Positions 1 through 9,045 are shown, numbered from the stretch's first letter. The stretch: DNA of 64,000 bases from an uncultured Kiloniellaceae bacterium (GCA_947500035.1 CANMQP010000008.1:98928-162927), one strand, 5' to 3'. Notes: a model not told the origin generated them from the letters alone. Numbers and translations: made by a program.

Positions 1-1029
1 GTTCTGGTGAAGATTTTCCAGGGGGTCATCGCGAACCCGGCCTTCGAGAAGCGCTTCACCCTCTGGCGCTCGGACCGGACGCTGCGCGCCGGCCTTCACC
101 CCATGCAGATGGCAGCCAGCGCCAGCCTTGCGCTCCTGACCTACGTGGCCTGCGCCTTCAAGTTCGGCTTCCCCTCGCAGATCGAATTCCTGAACGGCTT
201 TCCCACGGACCCCGCCTATCAGGTCACGACGGCCGATGGGATCAAGGCCTGGATGGCGTCGGCGGCGATCAGCACGGAATTCTTCTTCGATGCGCTCAGC
301 TTCGGCATCAAGTCGATCCTGGATGCGCTGGAAATCCTCTTCGTGGAGACGCCCTGGCCGGTCATGGGCGGCTTCATCATCCTCATGACCGGCTTGTCGG
401 CGGGGTGGCGCACGGCGATCTTCGCCACCGCCGCCCTCGCCTATCTGGGCTACCTGGGCTTCTGGGAAAAGTCTATGACGACGCTCGCGCTGCTGGGCAC
501 GGCGGCCTGTATCAGCATCGCCCTGGGCATTCCGCTCGGCATCGTCTGCGCGCGCAATCAGCGGCTCTATGCCTTCGTGCGGCCGGTCCTCGACTTCATG
601 CAGACCATGCCCGCCTTCGTCTACCTGATCCCGGTGATCGCCTTCTTCGGCACCGGCAAGCCCGCCGCCATCGTGGCCACCATGATCTTCGGCAGTTCGC
701 CTGTGGTGCGCCTGACGGTGCTGGGCCTGCGCGGCGTGCCGAAGTCCGTCCGTGAAGCGGCCACCGCCTTCGGCGCTTCCAAGAGTTACCTGCTCTGGAA
801 GGTCGATCTGCCCCTGGCGGCCCCTTCGATCATGGCCGGGATCAATCAGACCATCATGCTCAGTCTGGCGATGGTGGTGATCGCCTCGCTGATCGGCGCC
901 AAGGGCCTGGGCGAAGATGTCTTGGAGGCCCTGCAATATGCGTCGGAAGGGCAAGGTATTCTGGCCGGTCTGGCCATTCTCTTCTGCGCGATGATTCTGG
1001 ACCGCATTATTCAGGGCCGGCGCCGCTAG
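1..1029 (+). CDS. ProW-like ABC transporter permease (5' end outside the window)
   Basis: Inner-membrane permease of the glycine betaine/proline ABC family. The reading frame is open from base 1, and the GTG at 7 is only the first possible start inside the window, so the gene probably begins upstream. Several hydrophobic helices are visible, with a cluster near residues 115-180 and more after 190. The cytoplasmic EAA loop that docks on the ATPase is clear at about residue 247 (EAATAFGASKSYLLWKVDLP). The C-terminal half matches ProW/OpuAB. Likely substrates are glycine betaine, proline betaine or a related osmolyte; DMSP is possible given the dmd genes at 16-22 kb, but that is inference. Its ATPase and binding protein would lie before the window. 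Confidence 0.85.
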   Translation, partial: VLVKIFQGVIANPAFEKRFTLWRSDRTLRAGLHPMQMAASASLALLTYVACAFKFGFPSQIEFLNGFPTDPAYQVTTADGIKAWMASAAISTEFFFDALSFGIKSILDALEILFVETPWPVMGGFIILMTGLSAGWRTAIFATAALAYLGYLGFWEKSMTTLALLGTAACISIALGIPLGIVCARNQRLYAFVRPVLDFMQTMPAFVYLIPVIAFFGTGKPAAIVATMIFGSSPVVRLTVLGLRGVPKSVREAATAFGASKSYLLWKVDLPLAAPSIMAGINQTIMLSLAMVVIASLIGAKGLGEDVLEALQYASEGQGILAGLAILFCAMILDRIIQGRRR

Positions 1030-1067
1030 CCCCCTTACACAAGAAACGCAAATACAAGGAAACGCCG

Positions 1068-1409
1068 ATGACCGTGACAGTCGCCCTGCTGATCAAATAC
1101 GAAAACGACAAGAAAGCCGAAATGCTCGACACGCCGAGCGACCGGGCCGCCGTCTCCCGAAAGGCGGTCGCCGCCATGGGCGGCCGCCTGATCGAGGCCT
1201 ACGGTTCCGTGGGCGAATACGACATGCTCTTTATCTACGAAATGCCGGATATGGCCGCCGTCGCCGCCAACATGAATCTAGCCGAGGCCACCGGCATGGC
1301 GAAGTATCACAAGATCATTCCGCTCATGAGCAACGACGACTTTATCACGGCCCAGAAAAAAGCCGGCGAACTGCGCGACAGCTACAGCGCGGTCGCAGCC
1401 GCGGAATGA
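1068..1409 (+). CDS. GYD domain protein
   Basis: A 113-residue protein of the GYD domain family (small ferredoxin-like proteins of unknown function). The core motif is seen as GSVGEYDMLFIYEMPD around residues 46-61. No signal peptide or membrane segment. It starts with ATG after a spacer of 38 bases from the permease and ends in an ATGA overlap with the amidohydrolase at 1406, so the two are translationally coupled. The C-terminal tail after residue 95 is Ala/Lys rich and probably disordered. The biochemical role is unknown; context puts it with a metal-dependent hydrolase and a metallochaperone GTPase. Confidence 0.75.
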   Translation: MTVTVALLIKYENDKKAEMLDTPSDRAAVSRKAVAAMGGRLIEAYGSVGEYDMLFIYEMPDMAAVAANMNLAEATGMAKYHKIIPLMSNDDFITAQKKAGELRDSYSAVAAAE

Positions 1410-3040
1410 GCGAAGAGGCAAAGAGCCGCCTGTTCTACGGCGGTCCGATCGTCACGATGGACGACGACGCGCCCATGCCCGAGGCTGTCGTTACAAGGGC
1501 CGGCAAGATCCACTTCGCGGGCGCGCTCGAAGAGGCCCGAACGGTGGCCGGATCTGATGTGACAGAGGTCGATCTGGCCGGACGCACGCTGCTGCCCGGC
1601 CTGATCGACGCCCATTCCCACATTCTCTGGGCAGCCAAGACCCGCGGGGCTCCGGTCGTGGATGTACGGGCCGAGACGGTCCCCACTTACAGGGCCCTGC
1701 TGGCCAAGATCCGCCGCCGGGTGGCAGCCGCCAAGCCGGGTGAGCATCTGATCTTCTTCGGGCTCGATGCGCAGCTGCATCCGGATATGGAGCAGCCGAC
1801 CCGCGCGCAGCTCGACGAGATCGCGCCGGACAACCCCATCGGCATCCAGACCTCGAACTGCCACGCCCTCTTTATGAATTCGCGGGGCTTCGAGGCCTGC
1901 GGCATCGATGAAACGACCGAGACGCCGACCGGCAGCATCATCGAACGCGACGACGCAGGCCGCCCGAGCGGTAAGATCGCGGAGGCCATCACCTGGCGCG
2001 CGCTGGAAGTCTTCTACGATGCCTGGGGCGATGACCGCTTGAGCGAAGAATTTCACGCTTCGATCCGGGATTTCATCCAAAACGGCATCACGACGGTCAC
2101 CGAACACCTCTACCTGCCGCACTACAAAGCCTATTACCTCAGCGCCCTGAAACAGGGCCTGCCCATGCCGCGCGTCGCAGCCTACCAGCAGGCCGTAACC
2201 GCCGACATGCAGGTCGAGAAGCTGAACATCGGCGAGGACCGCCTCTGGATGGCCGGGGTCAAGATTCACGCCGACGGTTCACCCTTTATCGGCAACATCT
2301 GGCTGACCGAGCCCTATCTCGACACGCCGATCACCCTGGAACGCATGGACCTGAAGCCGGGTCACACGGGCAGCTTGAACTATCCCCAGGACTACTTCGA
2401 GAAAATGGCGCGGACCTACTTCGGCCAGGGCTGGCGCATGTCGATTCACACGCAGGGCGACCGCACCATCGATATGGTCCTGGATCTGGTCGAGGACATT
2501 CTGGCAAAAAACCCGCGCGAAGATCACCGCTTCCGGCTGGAACACTGCGCGCTGATGCGCTGCGACCAGATCGAACGCGCCCAGAAGCTCGGTGTGCTCT
2601 GCAGCTTCTTCATCAATCACATCACCCATTGGGGCGCCCCCATCGAGGATGCGCTCTTCGGACCGGAGCGCGCGGCGCACTACATGCCCGCCGGCTCCGC
2701 CCGGGACGCCGGCATGAGGATCAGCCTGCACGCCGACACCCCGATGACCGACCCTTCCTGCCTGGAACTGATGAAGGCCGCCACGACGCGGCTGGCCGGG
2801 GACGGGCGATGCCTGGGCGAGAGTGAACGCCTCGACAGCCTCTCGGCCTTGAAGGCGGTCACCATCGATGCGGCCTATCAGATCGGCATGGAAGACAGGC
2901 TCGGTTCGATCAAAGCGGGCAAGCACGCGGACCTTGTGATCCTGGAACGCAACCCCCTGGAGACTCCACATCTGGAGCTCGCGGACATCGGGATCGCGGC
3001 CACCTATCTGGCCGGCGAATGCGTCTGGACCAATGCCTGA
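1406..3040 (+). CDS. Metal-dependent amidohydrolase (YtcJ-like, Amidohydro_3)
   Basis: A 544-residue amidohydrolase-superfamily enzyme, usual length for the YtcJ/Amidohydro_3 group. The N-terminal metal-binding HxH is in GLIDAHSHILW (about residues 69-79), further candidate ligands lie in HTQGDRTID and SLHADTPMTDPS, and the C-terminal beta-sandwich return GSIKAGKHADLVILERNP is typical. No signal peptide, so cytoplasmic. The substrate cannot be read from sequence; members hydrolyse N-substituted amides and cyclic amides. It overlaps the GYD gene by 4 bases and the downstream COG0523 GTPase by 8 bases, suggesting that the GTPase delivers its metal. Confidence 0.85.
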   Translation: MSEEAKSRLFYGGPIVTMDDDAPMPEAVVTRAGKIHFAGALEEARTVAGSDVTEVDLAGRTLLPGLIDAHSHILWAAKTRGAPVVDVRAETVPTYRALLAKIRRRVAAAKPGEHLIFFGLDAQLHPDMEQPTRAQLDEIAPDNPIGIQTSNCHALFMNSRGFEACGIDETTETPTGSIIERDDAGRPSGKIAEAITWRALEVFYDAWGDDRLSEEFHASIRDFIQNGITTVTEHLYLPHYKAYYLSALKQGLPMPRVAAYQQAVTADMQVEKLNIGEDRLWMAGVKIHADGSPFIGNIWLTEPYLDTPITLERMDLKPGHTGSLNYPQDYFEKMARTYFGQGWRMSIHTQGDRTIDMVLDLVEDILAKNPREDHRFRLEHCALMRCDQIERAQKLGVLCSFFINHITHWGAPIEDALFGPERAAHYMPAGSARDAGMRISLHADTPMTDPSCLELMKAATTRLAGDGRCLGESERLDSLSALKAVTIDAAYQIGMEDRLGSIKAGKHADLVILERNPLETPHLELADIGIAATYLAGECVWTNA

Positions 3041-3995
3041 AGCTGCGGCACGCGTTCCTCTGATCACAATCGGCGGCTTTCTGGGCGCCGGAAAGACGAC
3101 TCTCGTCAATCAGATCCTGGAACAGGCCGCCGGGCAGCGGATCGTGGTTTTCGTCAACGATTTCGGCGCGATCAATATCGATTACGAACTGATCCAAACC
3201 CGAGACACCGACCGGATATCCCTCAAGAACGGCTGTGTCTGCTGTTCGCTGAACGACGATCTTGTGGAGTCCGTCGCGGGTTTCGTCAAACAGCCGGCGC
3301 CACCCGATGCCATTGTCATTGAAGCCAGCGGTATCGCCGACCCGCGCGCCCTCGACAGCTCGCTTACCATGCTCGAAACCGCAGGCATGGTCAGATCGGA
3401 TGCAAAGCTCTACGTGCTGGACGCGGCCAATTTCCAGGATCTGGAATTCGACGACGCCGAAACCATCATCGATCACGCCGCCGTCAACGATATCGTGCTG
3501 ATGAACAAGTCCGATCTGGTCCGGCCGGAAGCGCGCGGAAAAATCCATGACCTGCTGTCCGAGGCAGCGCCCTACAGCCAACTGGTCGAAACGGTGAACT
3601 GTGACATCGCCATCGATATGGTTTTCGGTGCCGCACCGGTGTCGAATAAGGCTGCAAAGCCGTCAAGCAGCGCGTTGCAGACACCGCAGCACGCGAAGAC
3701 CTATCAGTCCTGGTCGTGCGAATTCCACGGCCTGTTGGACCGGGAAAAATTCGAGGTCTTTGCCATGTCGTTGCCAGGCAAGTGCCTGCGCGCCAAGGGC
3801 ATTCTGCGTTTCAGCGACGCCCCCGACGAACCGCAGCTCTTCAACCTTGTCGGCTATCGCGCCACCATGGAACCAAAGGTCCAGACCGAAGCCAGCGCCC
3901 TCATCCGTTTTGTCGTGATCGGCCTCGCCGAGACATTCGACGCTGCGGCATTGGAAGCGTCTTTCGCACAGGTGGTGACTGAAAAGACATGCTAG
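3033..3995 (+). CDS. COG0523/CobW-family metallochaperone GTPase
   Basis: A 320-residue G3E GTPase of the CobW/YjiA group. Visible motifs are the P-loop GGFLGAGKT (residues 14-22), the internal metal-binding motif GCVCCSL (CxCC, near residue 69), the NKSD guanine-specificity motif (near 156) and a C-terminal CobW_C domain. Members bind Zn, Co or Fe and insert the metal into client enzymes. The 8-base overlap with the amidohydrolase gene makes that hydrolase the most likely client. No upstream Zur-type palindrome is obvious, but the operon promoter may lie far upstream. Confidence 0.85.
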   Translation: MPEAAARVPLITIGGFLGAGKTTLVNQILEQAAGQRIVVFVNDFGAINIDYELIQTRDTDRISLKNGCVCCSLNDDLVESVAGFVKQPAPPDAIVIEASGIADPRALDSSLTMLETAGMVRSDAKLYVLDAANFQDLEFDDAETIIDHAAVNDIVLMNKSDLVRPEARGKIHDLLSEAAPYSQLVETVNCDIAIDMVFGAAPVSNKAAKPSSSALQTPQHAKTYQSWSCEFHGLLDREKFEVFAMSLPGKCLRAKGILRFSDAPDEPQLFNLVGYRATMEPKVQTEASALIRFVVIGLAETFDAAALEASFAQVVTEKTC

Positions 3996-4017
3996 TAGGA
4001 GTGCTGACCTTACTCCC

Positions 4018-4758
4018 CTAATCACCTGGTATCTTTGAACGAAGAGCGCCAGGATACAGAAGACGCATGGCGTTAAAGCCGTCCGCGGTCGTCCAGTCGG
4101 GACAATTCGCCAATACCGTAACAGCGTTGATCGCTTCGTTTTGTGCCACGAGGTATCCGATTTCATCAAGGACATAAGACGGTAGTTCTCTGATCCTACG
4201 TCGCAGCTTTGCCTCTGCGAGCGCCTCTAAACTCTGTCCTCCGCCGGTCCAAAGTCGGCATTGAACCATCACTGGGCCGATCAGATCCGTCCAGATGTAG
4301 TTGTCTTGCAAACGCTTTGCATAACCAAGCTCATGCAGCAGGTTCAGGATGCCTGCAAAATCTTCATGAACCGAAAAGGCGACCCGGGAGCTACTGACTC
4401 CGTGAAAATCGACAGCACGTTCTATAAAGGCGGCAAGAACCCAGTCGATATCCGGCTTACCCTCAAAACTCTGCTCGGCCATTTCACGGATTTGATTACG
4501 CGTGACAAGAAAGCGCGCAGCTGCAGAAGAAGCAGGCTTCGAAGGATCTGATGAACAGGTCTCCATGATATCCCACCGAAGGAGCAAATCCAAAGTGTCC
4601 TCAGACCAAGTTTGGCAGTCATGCTCTATAGTGAGGCCCTTGAGATCGGTATATTCGGAAGCGTTGGAATTCCCATACACGCGTGCCAGTTCATTGGCCA
4701 ACCAGACAAGCATTTCCACGCAGGCCTGATGCTCAAGTTGGACAATATTTTTCGACAT
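4018..4758 (-). CDS. Hypothetical protein (246 aa)
   Basis: I do not recognise this protein. It is 246 residues, apparently soluble, with no signal peptide, and rich in helical, charged segments such as residues 190-215. It has a few scattered cysteines (near 13, 49, 68, 171 and 224) without a metal-binding spacing. Codon use looks less GC-biased than in flanking genes. It is convergent with the COG0523 gene, whose stop is only 22 bases away, and stands alone before the CGNR regulator. Coding is supported by a long uninterrupted frame with a stop close to the neighbouring gene. Confidence 0.55.
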   Translation of the reverse strand: MSKNIVQLEHQACVEMLVWLANELARVYGNSNASEYTDLKGLTIEHDCQTWSEDTLDLLLRWDIMETCSSDPSKPASSAAARFLVTRNQIREMAEQSFEGKPDIDWVLAAFIERAVDFHGVSSSRVAFSVHEDFAGILNLLHELGYAKRLQDNYIWTDLIGPVMVQCRLWTGGGQSLEALAEAKLRRRIRELPSYVLDEIGYLVAQNEAINAVTVLANCPDWTTADGFNAMRLLYPGALRSKIPGD

Positions 4759-4801
4759 TTTTCGTCATTCCCCCACCAGACCTCTTACGGCTATCTGGCT
4801 C

Positions 4802-5422
4802 TTATGTCTCAACCCGCTGCCGCTCGGCAAAGCGCTGCACCTTGGCGCGGTTGCCACAAGCACGCATGGAGCACCAGCGGCGGCGGCCGCCTTTGGAGCG
4901 GTCCAGGTAGAGCCAAGAGCAGCGGTCGCAGTTTTTAAGGCGCCGCAGGTCGTCGCTCAACAGCAAGTCGTTGGCCAGAAGCCCGATACGCAGCAGGATC
5001 GTATCGAGCTCCCCGTCCTCAAGTTCGATCGATCGCGTGAAACCTGACGGACGTCTCTTCAGATGACTCGCCGCAAGGCACTGCGTCATCTGTGACGTGA
5101 TCGCCTGCCAGCTTTCCTCCGGAACGACGCCATCTGTGGCAAGCGCCATCAGGCACGAGTGCAAAGCCTCTCGGAAGCACAGGGACTGCTTGAGCGCAAA
5201 AAAAGCTTCGTCCGGCGAGGCCTTCGCCAGCCGGCGCAGGGATGCGGTCTCGCGCGCAGTGAGCAGCCCAGCCAGCTCCGCCCAGTCCGCGAGCACCTCA
5301 TAGCTGACCATGCGTTCTAAATCCCGGCTCTTGCCGCCCCCGCCTGCGGTATTGACGAAGTCGAGGCAGCCATGGCCACCGATCAGGTCTTCCGCCGTCA
5401 GGCTGGCCGCTCCGCTCTCCAT
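4802..5422 (-). CDS. CGNR zinc-finger / ABATE-domain regulator
   Basis: About 206 residues from the ATG at 5422; a TTG at 5452 would add ten. The N-terminal ABATE domain begins around GGHGCLDFVNT. The C-terminal zinc finger shows CDRCSWLYLD, then WCSMRACGNRAKVQRF, the signature CGNR motif. Family members are thought to be transcriptional regulators with the finger as DNA-binding part. It is divergent from the alpha/beta hydrolase at 5549, and the AT-rich intergenic segment carries repeats that could be its operator. I infer that it controls the hydrolase gene and itself. Confidence 0.8.
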   Translation of the reverse strand: MESGAASLTAEDLIGGHGCLDFVNTAGGGGKSRDLERMVSYEVLADWAELAGLLTARETASLRRLAKASPDEAFFALKQSLCFREALHSCLMALATDGVVPEESWQAITSQMTQCLAASHLKRRPSGFTRSIELEDGELDTILLRIGLLANDLLLSDDLRRLKNCDRCSWLYLDRSKGGRRRWCSMRACGNRAKVQRFAERQRVET

Positions 5423-5450
5423 GTCCCAAGACCTCTCACTTAACAGTCGC

Positions 5451-5548
5451 AACTAACCTTCTTGACTATTTTTAATAGTTAGTTTACCGAGTCAGTTACG
5501 TCAACTAACCTCTTTAGATTGATTTAACAGTTAGATCAGGAGTTTGTC
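5451..5548. promoter_or_regulatory. Divergent promoter region with repeats (CGNR gene / hydrolase)
   Basis: AT-rich spacer between divergent genes. A perfect dyad ACTATTTTTAATAGT lies at 5465-5479. The element AACTAACCT occurs twice in direct orientation (5451-5459 and 5503-5511) and TTAGTTTACC resembles its inverted form. A further ACAGTTAGATC precedes the hydrolase start. The pattern suggests several binding sites for the CGNR-type regulator; this is inference. Confidence 0.45.
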
Positions 5549-6379
5549 ATGACCGAATGGAACCTTCCCGATAGCTTCCTGTTCGAGGGAGAAAGTGTTC
5601 GTTTCGGCCGGATGGGCGACGGTCCGCCGCTGGTGCTGCTGCATGGCACCCCCTTTTCCAGCTATGAATGGCATCGCATTGCGCCGCTTCTGGCACGTCA
5701 TCGCAGCGTTTATTTCTATGACATGCTGGGCTATGGCCACTCCGAAATGCGCGACGGTCAGGATGTCTCTCTCGGACGGCAGAACCGGCTTCTCGCCGCC
5801 CTGCTGCGCCATTGGAAACTAGAGGAACCGGACGTCGTTGCGCATGACATCGGTGGAGCGACGGCGTTGCGGACGCATTTCCTGAACGACTGCGATTACC
5901 GTTCCCTGACCCTGATCGACCCGGTGGCAATCCGGCCCTGGGGCTCGCCCTTCGTCCAGCATGTCCGCCAGCACGAAGAAGCTTTTGCCGGCATGCCGGG
6001 CTATGCCCATGAAGCGCTCCTGCCCGCCTACATCGGCAGCAGCGTCTATCAGACACTACCAGACGCGCGGCTGGCGCCTTATATAACGCCCTGGCTCGGC
6101 GAAACCGGACAAAAAGCCTTTTACCGTCAGATCGCCCAGATGGATTTGCGCTACACCGATGAGGTCCAGGACCGCTACAGCGCGTTACGCTGCCCGGTCC
6201 AGGTTCTTTGGGGTGAGGAAGATCAATGGATCCCGCTCGAAAAGGGCCGGGAACTGGCTGAGCTTCTCCCGAACGCGCGTTTCCAGCAGGTGCCGAACAG
6301 CGGACATCTCATGCAGGAAGATGCGCCGGAAGCCATCATTGCAGCTACGCTCGAATTTTTGCCGGGTTGCGGGCGCTAG
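5549..6379 (+). CDS. Alpha/beta hydrolase with Asp nucleophile elbow (dehalogenase/epoxide hydrolase-like)
   Basis: A 276-residue soluble alpha/beta hydrolase. The oxyanion region is LLHGTPFSSYEW, followed by YDMLGYGHSEM. The nucleophile elbow reads VAHDIGGA (about residues 107-114), with Asp where esterases have Ser; this Sm-X-Asp-X-Gly pattern is shared by haloalkane and fluoroacetate dehalogenases and epoxide hydrolases. The acid is probably in WGEEDQWIP and the base in NSGHLMQED. Whether it dehalogenates cannot be decided here. Divergent from the CGNR regulator; its 3' end overlaps the convergent LysE-type gene by 4 bases. Confidence 0.85.
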   Translation: MTEWNLPDSFLFEGESVRFGRMGDGPPLVLLHGTPFSSYEWHRIAPLLARHRSVYFYDMLGYGHSEMRDGQDVSLGRQNRLLAALLRHWKLEEPDVVAHDIGGATALRTHFLNDCDYRSLTLIDPVAIRPWGSPFVQHVRQHEEAFAGMPGYAHEALLPAYIGSSVYQTLPDARLAPYITPWLGETGQKAFYRQIAQMDLRYTDEVQDRYSALRCPVQVLWGEEDQWIPLEKGRELAELLPNARFQQVPNSGHLMQEDAPEAIIAATLEFLPGCGR

Positions 6380-7002
6380 GTTGAGCGTTGGACCCTCAGC
6401 AGAGACAGGCCCGCGGCAATCAGCGCCGTCCCCGTCAGGCGGTTCGTGATGCGCATGGCTCTTGGTGTCGCGAAGAGCCTGGTGAGCATGCGTCCGGCCA
6501 GCACATAGCCGCTGTCCGCGATCAGGCAGAGGAGGATGTAACTGGCGCCCAGAACGGCGAGTTGAAACTGCGGGTCGCCGCCCGGCGCCACGAACTGCGG
6601 CAGAAAGGCGATGTAAAACACCAGGCCCTTGGGATTGGTCAGAGACGTCAGAGCCGCCTGGAAGAAAAGGACCCGGTAGGGCTTCGCGGGCGGGGGACCG
6701 GCCGGAGACAAAACCGCACCGCGCATCCGCCAGTATTGAATGCCGAGATAAATCAGATAGGCCGAGCCGATCCACCGCATGATGTCGAACGCCGTTTGCG
6801 ATGCCAGGATCACGGCGCTGATCCCGAGGACCGTAGCCGAAACCATAAGGGCGTTGGCAAGCAGAGACCCTGCGATCAGGCTGACCGGCCGCCGGATGTC
6901 GCCGGTCAGCGACTGCGCAAAGATCTGCAGCACCGTCGGCCCCGGCGCAGCCGCGACCGTGAGACCTGCCGCCAGAAAGAGGCTATAGAGGGTCCAGTCC
7001 AT
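6376..7002 (-). CDS. LysE/RhtB-family amino acid exporter
   Basis: A 208-residue membrane protein of the LysE/RhtB translocator family, the usual length. The N-terminal segment carries AAAPGPTVLQIFAQSL, the family's conserved PGP motif in the first helix, and helices follow near residues 42-62, 66-86, 120-140, 145-170 and 185-205. Members export amino acids or related small metabolites. It lies 18 bases downstream of the alpha/beta hydrolase gene at 7021 and probably shares its transcript. Substrate unknown. Confidence 0.85.
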   Translation of the reverse strand: MDWTLYSLFLAAGLTVAAAPGPTVLQIFAQSLTGDIRRPVSLIAGSLLANALMVSATVLGISAVILASQTAFDIMRWIGSAYLIYLGIQYWRMRGAVLSPAGPPPAKPYRVLFFQAALTSLTNPKGLVFYIAFLPQFVAPGGDPQFQLAVLGASYILLCLIADSGYVLAGRMLTRLFATPRAMRITNRLTGTALIAAGLSLLRVQRST

Positions 7003-7020
7003 TCATTCTCTCTCGCGAAT

Positions 7021-7920
7021 TCAACCCCGGAGAAACTCAGTCACGGCGCCCCAGAGGGCGAAGCGGCCTTCCTCCAGGTGCATCAGGTGCGTTGCCCTGG
7101 GAATGACAAGATCGCGCTTCTCTCGGGAGCCCAGATCATTGAGTAGACAACGAGCATCTTCATCATTGCAAAGGCTATCCCATTCGCCCCGGATCAAAAG
7201 ACTTGGTACGGTAATCCTGGCGGGATCGTACGCCAGTTCACCTTGCCATGCAGCCGCAATGTCGGCGGCGGGTCCGCCGGGAACTGCAACGGCAGGCGGA
7301 TCGCGGGTCAGAGCGACCGGGTCACTGGCGAGATAGGCCGGACCCCAGCTTGCCAGTTCAGGCTCGTCGAGCAGAGGCCCCTCGCCTTCGGGTAGGTCAT
7401 GGAGAAAGCGTTCCAACTGCGCCGTCACAGTGATCAGGCGCGACGCGGGGAACTCTCTCACATCGACTTTCTTCGCACCGTGCCTCTGGGCGATCGGCCC
7501 GAAGAACACCAGGCGGCCCGCGAGATGATTATGGTTTTCCAGGTAGCACCCGGTGGCAATGGATCCCCAGGAATGGGCGATGATGTTGACGGCTGCGCCA
7601 CGGCGCTGCTCGCGAATATGATCGACGACCCGGGCAATCTGCGTTGCCGCCGCACTCGCCCGGCTGTCGGCGAGCGAGGATGCGCTTCCCCTACATCGCT
7701 CCGATCCCCCGAACCCGGCAAAATCGAAACTCCAGACATCGAATCCTTCGCTGTGCAAATGCCCTTCCCAGGATTGCCCGTCACTGAAGCGGTATCCGAT
7801 CGATAAGGCCGAGGGGAAGGTGGCACCATGCACATAGAGGACGGGTGGACCGCTGTTGTTCAGACGACGCACCTGAAGCACCGGCGGGCCAGCGATTGAA
7901 AATACTTCGGCTTCGCGCAC
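7021..7920 (-). CDS. Alpha/beta hydrolase (Ser nucleophile)
   Basis: A 299-residue alpha/beta hydrolase. Visible elements are YVHGATFPSALS (oxyanion region), FDFAGFGGSER, the nucleophile elbow AHSWGSIA (Ser near residue 118), a candidate acid in RGEWDSLCND and the base in RATHLMHLEEG. No signal peptide. Substrate unknown; the fold covers esterases, lipases and C-C hydrolases. It is followed at 18 bases by the LysE-type exporter. The 231-base upstream spacer holds a perfect palindrome at 8074-8092, a possible operator. Confidence 0.8.
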   Translation of the reverse strand: MREAEVFSIAGPPVLQVRRLNNSGPPVLYVHGATFPSALSIGYRFSDGQSWEGHLHSEGFDVWSFDFAGFGGSERCRGSASSLADSRASAAATQIARVVDHIREQRRGAAVNIIAHSWGSIATGCYLENHNHLAGRLVFFGPIAQRHGAKKVDVREFPASRLITVTAQLERFLHDLPEGEGPLLDEPELASWGPAYLASDPVALTRDPPAVAVPGGPAADIAAAWQGELAYDPARITVPSLLIRGEWDSLCNDEDARCLLNDLGSREKRDLVIPRATHLMHLEEGRFALWGAVTEFLRG

Positions 7921-8073
7921 CGGTGTCTCCCGTGACAGCTCCTGTTCCGATTGAACAGATCACCAGGATAGCCGAACGCAGACAAGTATGTTTCGGCAGA
8001 GATCGAAGTGTGCCCGCTCTTCGACCAATTAAAGCAATTTGCGTTTAAACAGACACAAAATTCGCTGCCTCTC

Positions 8074-8092
8074 GATCAGCAAATTGCTGATC
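8074..8092. promoter_or_regulatory. Perfect palindrome upstream of hydrolase gene
   Basis: GATCAGCAAATTGCTGATC is a perfect dyad around one central base, about 150 bases upstream of the minus-strand hydrolase gene. It may be a regulator operator or a short hairpin after the AraC-type gene that ends at 8152. No T-run follows on either strand, so termination is less likely. Confidence 0.35.
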
Positions 8093-8151
8093 TTGAACGC
8101 AGATTTTGAGATGCACAGATTCAAGAAAAACGCAATTCGCTATTGAAGCCG

Positions 8152-8988
8152 TTACGCTGCCAGCGCCCTTGCATACTGTCCCGGCGTCACACCAAAGGCC
8201 TTACGGAAGTGCCGGTTCAGCGCGCTCTGATCATAGAAGCCGACCGCGAGGGCAACGTCGGCGGGACGCCGGCCAACAGAAAGCAAGCGGCGGGCCTCGC
8301 GCAGGCGGAGCTGATTGAGGTAGGCGTGCGGTGACAGGCCGGTTTCGCGGTTAAAGCAGCGGATGACATGAAAAGCCGTCATCCCGGCCAGTTCGGCCAA
8401 TTGCGACAGAGTCACGTCCTGGCTGAAGTTCGCCCCCAGATAATCGATCAGACTGGTGACGACACGGCGCTCGTCGCCAGGGTTACGGGGCCGGTTGTGC
8501 GGTGTGCCGTGCCGGGTGAAGAGATCCGCCAACCCCTCCAGCAAGGCGCCGGACTTTGCCAGCGCCGACTCGCCCTCTTCAAAGGCCCGGTGCATCGCCA
8601 CGAAGCGCCGGGCAAGCTCGGGATCGGAAATCTTGTTGTCGCGAAAGTAAGGCAGTTGCGGCGTAGACAGCTCCAGATCCGCCATCGCGTCGCGCAACGC
8701 AGGCAATGAGAGATAAAGCGCGCGGTAGCGCCAGCAGCCATGATCGCCGACCCGTCCGGAATGGGGTTCGTCGGGATTGAAGACCAGGAGGCTCTCCGGC
8801 TCCGCATGATCCTCAATACCCTGGCTGCGGAAGCTCGATCCCCCGGCTTCGGTCACCGCGATTACCAGTTCATCATGCACGTGCGGTGCGAACTCAAGCG
8901 TCGTAAAATCGGCGCGCATCATCAGCGCGCCCGGCGTCGCGCGGTCGCTCCAGAGAATACTGCGATTGGCTGCCGCTATGGCCGACAC
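8152..8988 (-). CDS. AraC-family transcriptional regulator
   Basis: A 278-residue AraC regulator with an N-terminal AraC-type cupin (residues about 20-150; HVHDELVIAV is the typical sensor strand) and a C-terminal double helix-turn-helix (about 175-275), including LAELAGMTAFHVIRCFNRETG and the signature segment DVALAVGFYDQSALNRHFRKAFG. The start is a GTG at 8988. It precedes no obvious partner on its own strand; the SDR gene upstream at 9046 points the same way, 57 bases apart, and could be in the same unit. Effector unknown. Confidence 0.85.
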   Translation of the reverse strand: MSAIAAANRSILWSDRATPGALMMRADFTTLEFAPHVHDELVIAVTEAGGSSFRSQGIEDHAEPESLLVFNPDEPHSGRVGDHGCWRYRALYLSLPALRDAMADLELSTPQLPYFRDNKISDPELARRFVAMHRAFEEGESALAKSGALLEGLADLFTRHGTPHNRPRNPGDERRVVTSLIDYLGANFSQDVTLSQLAELAGMTAFHVIRCFNRETGLSPHAYLNQLRLREARRLLSVGRRPADVALAVGFYDQSALNRHFRKAFGVTPGQYARALAA

Positions 8989-9045
8989 TCTGTTCTGACC
9001 TTCCCGCTATCTTTGCCGTATCGAGAGACTTTACCTCTTGTTGCC

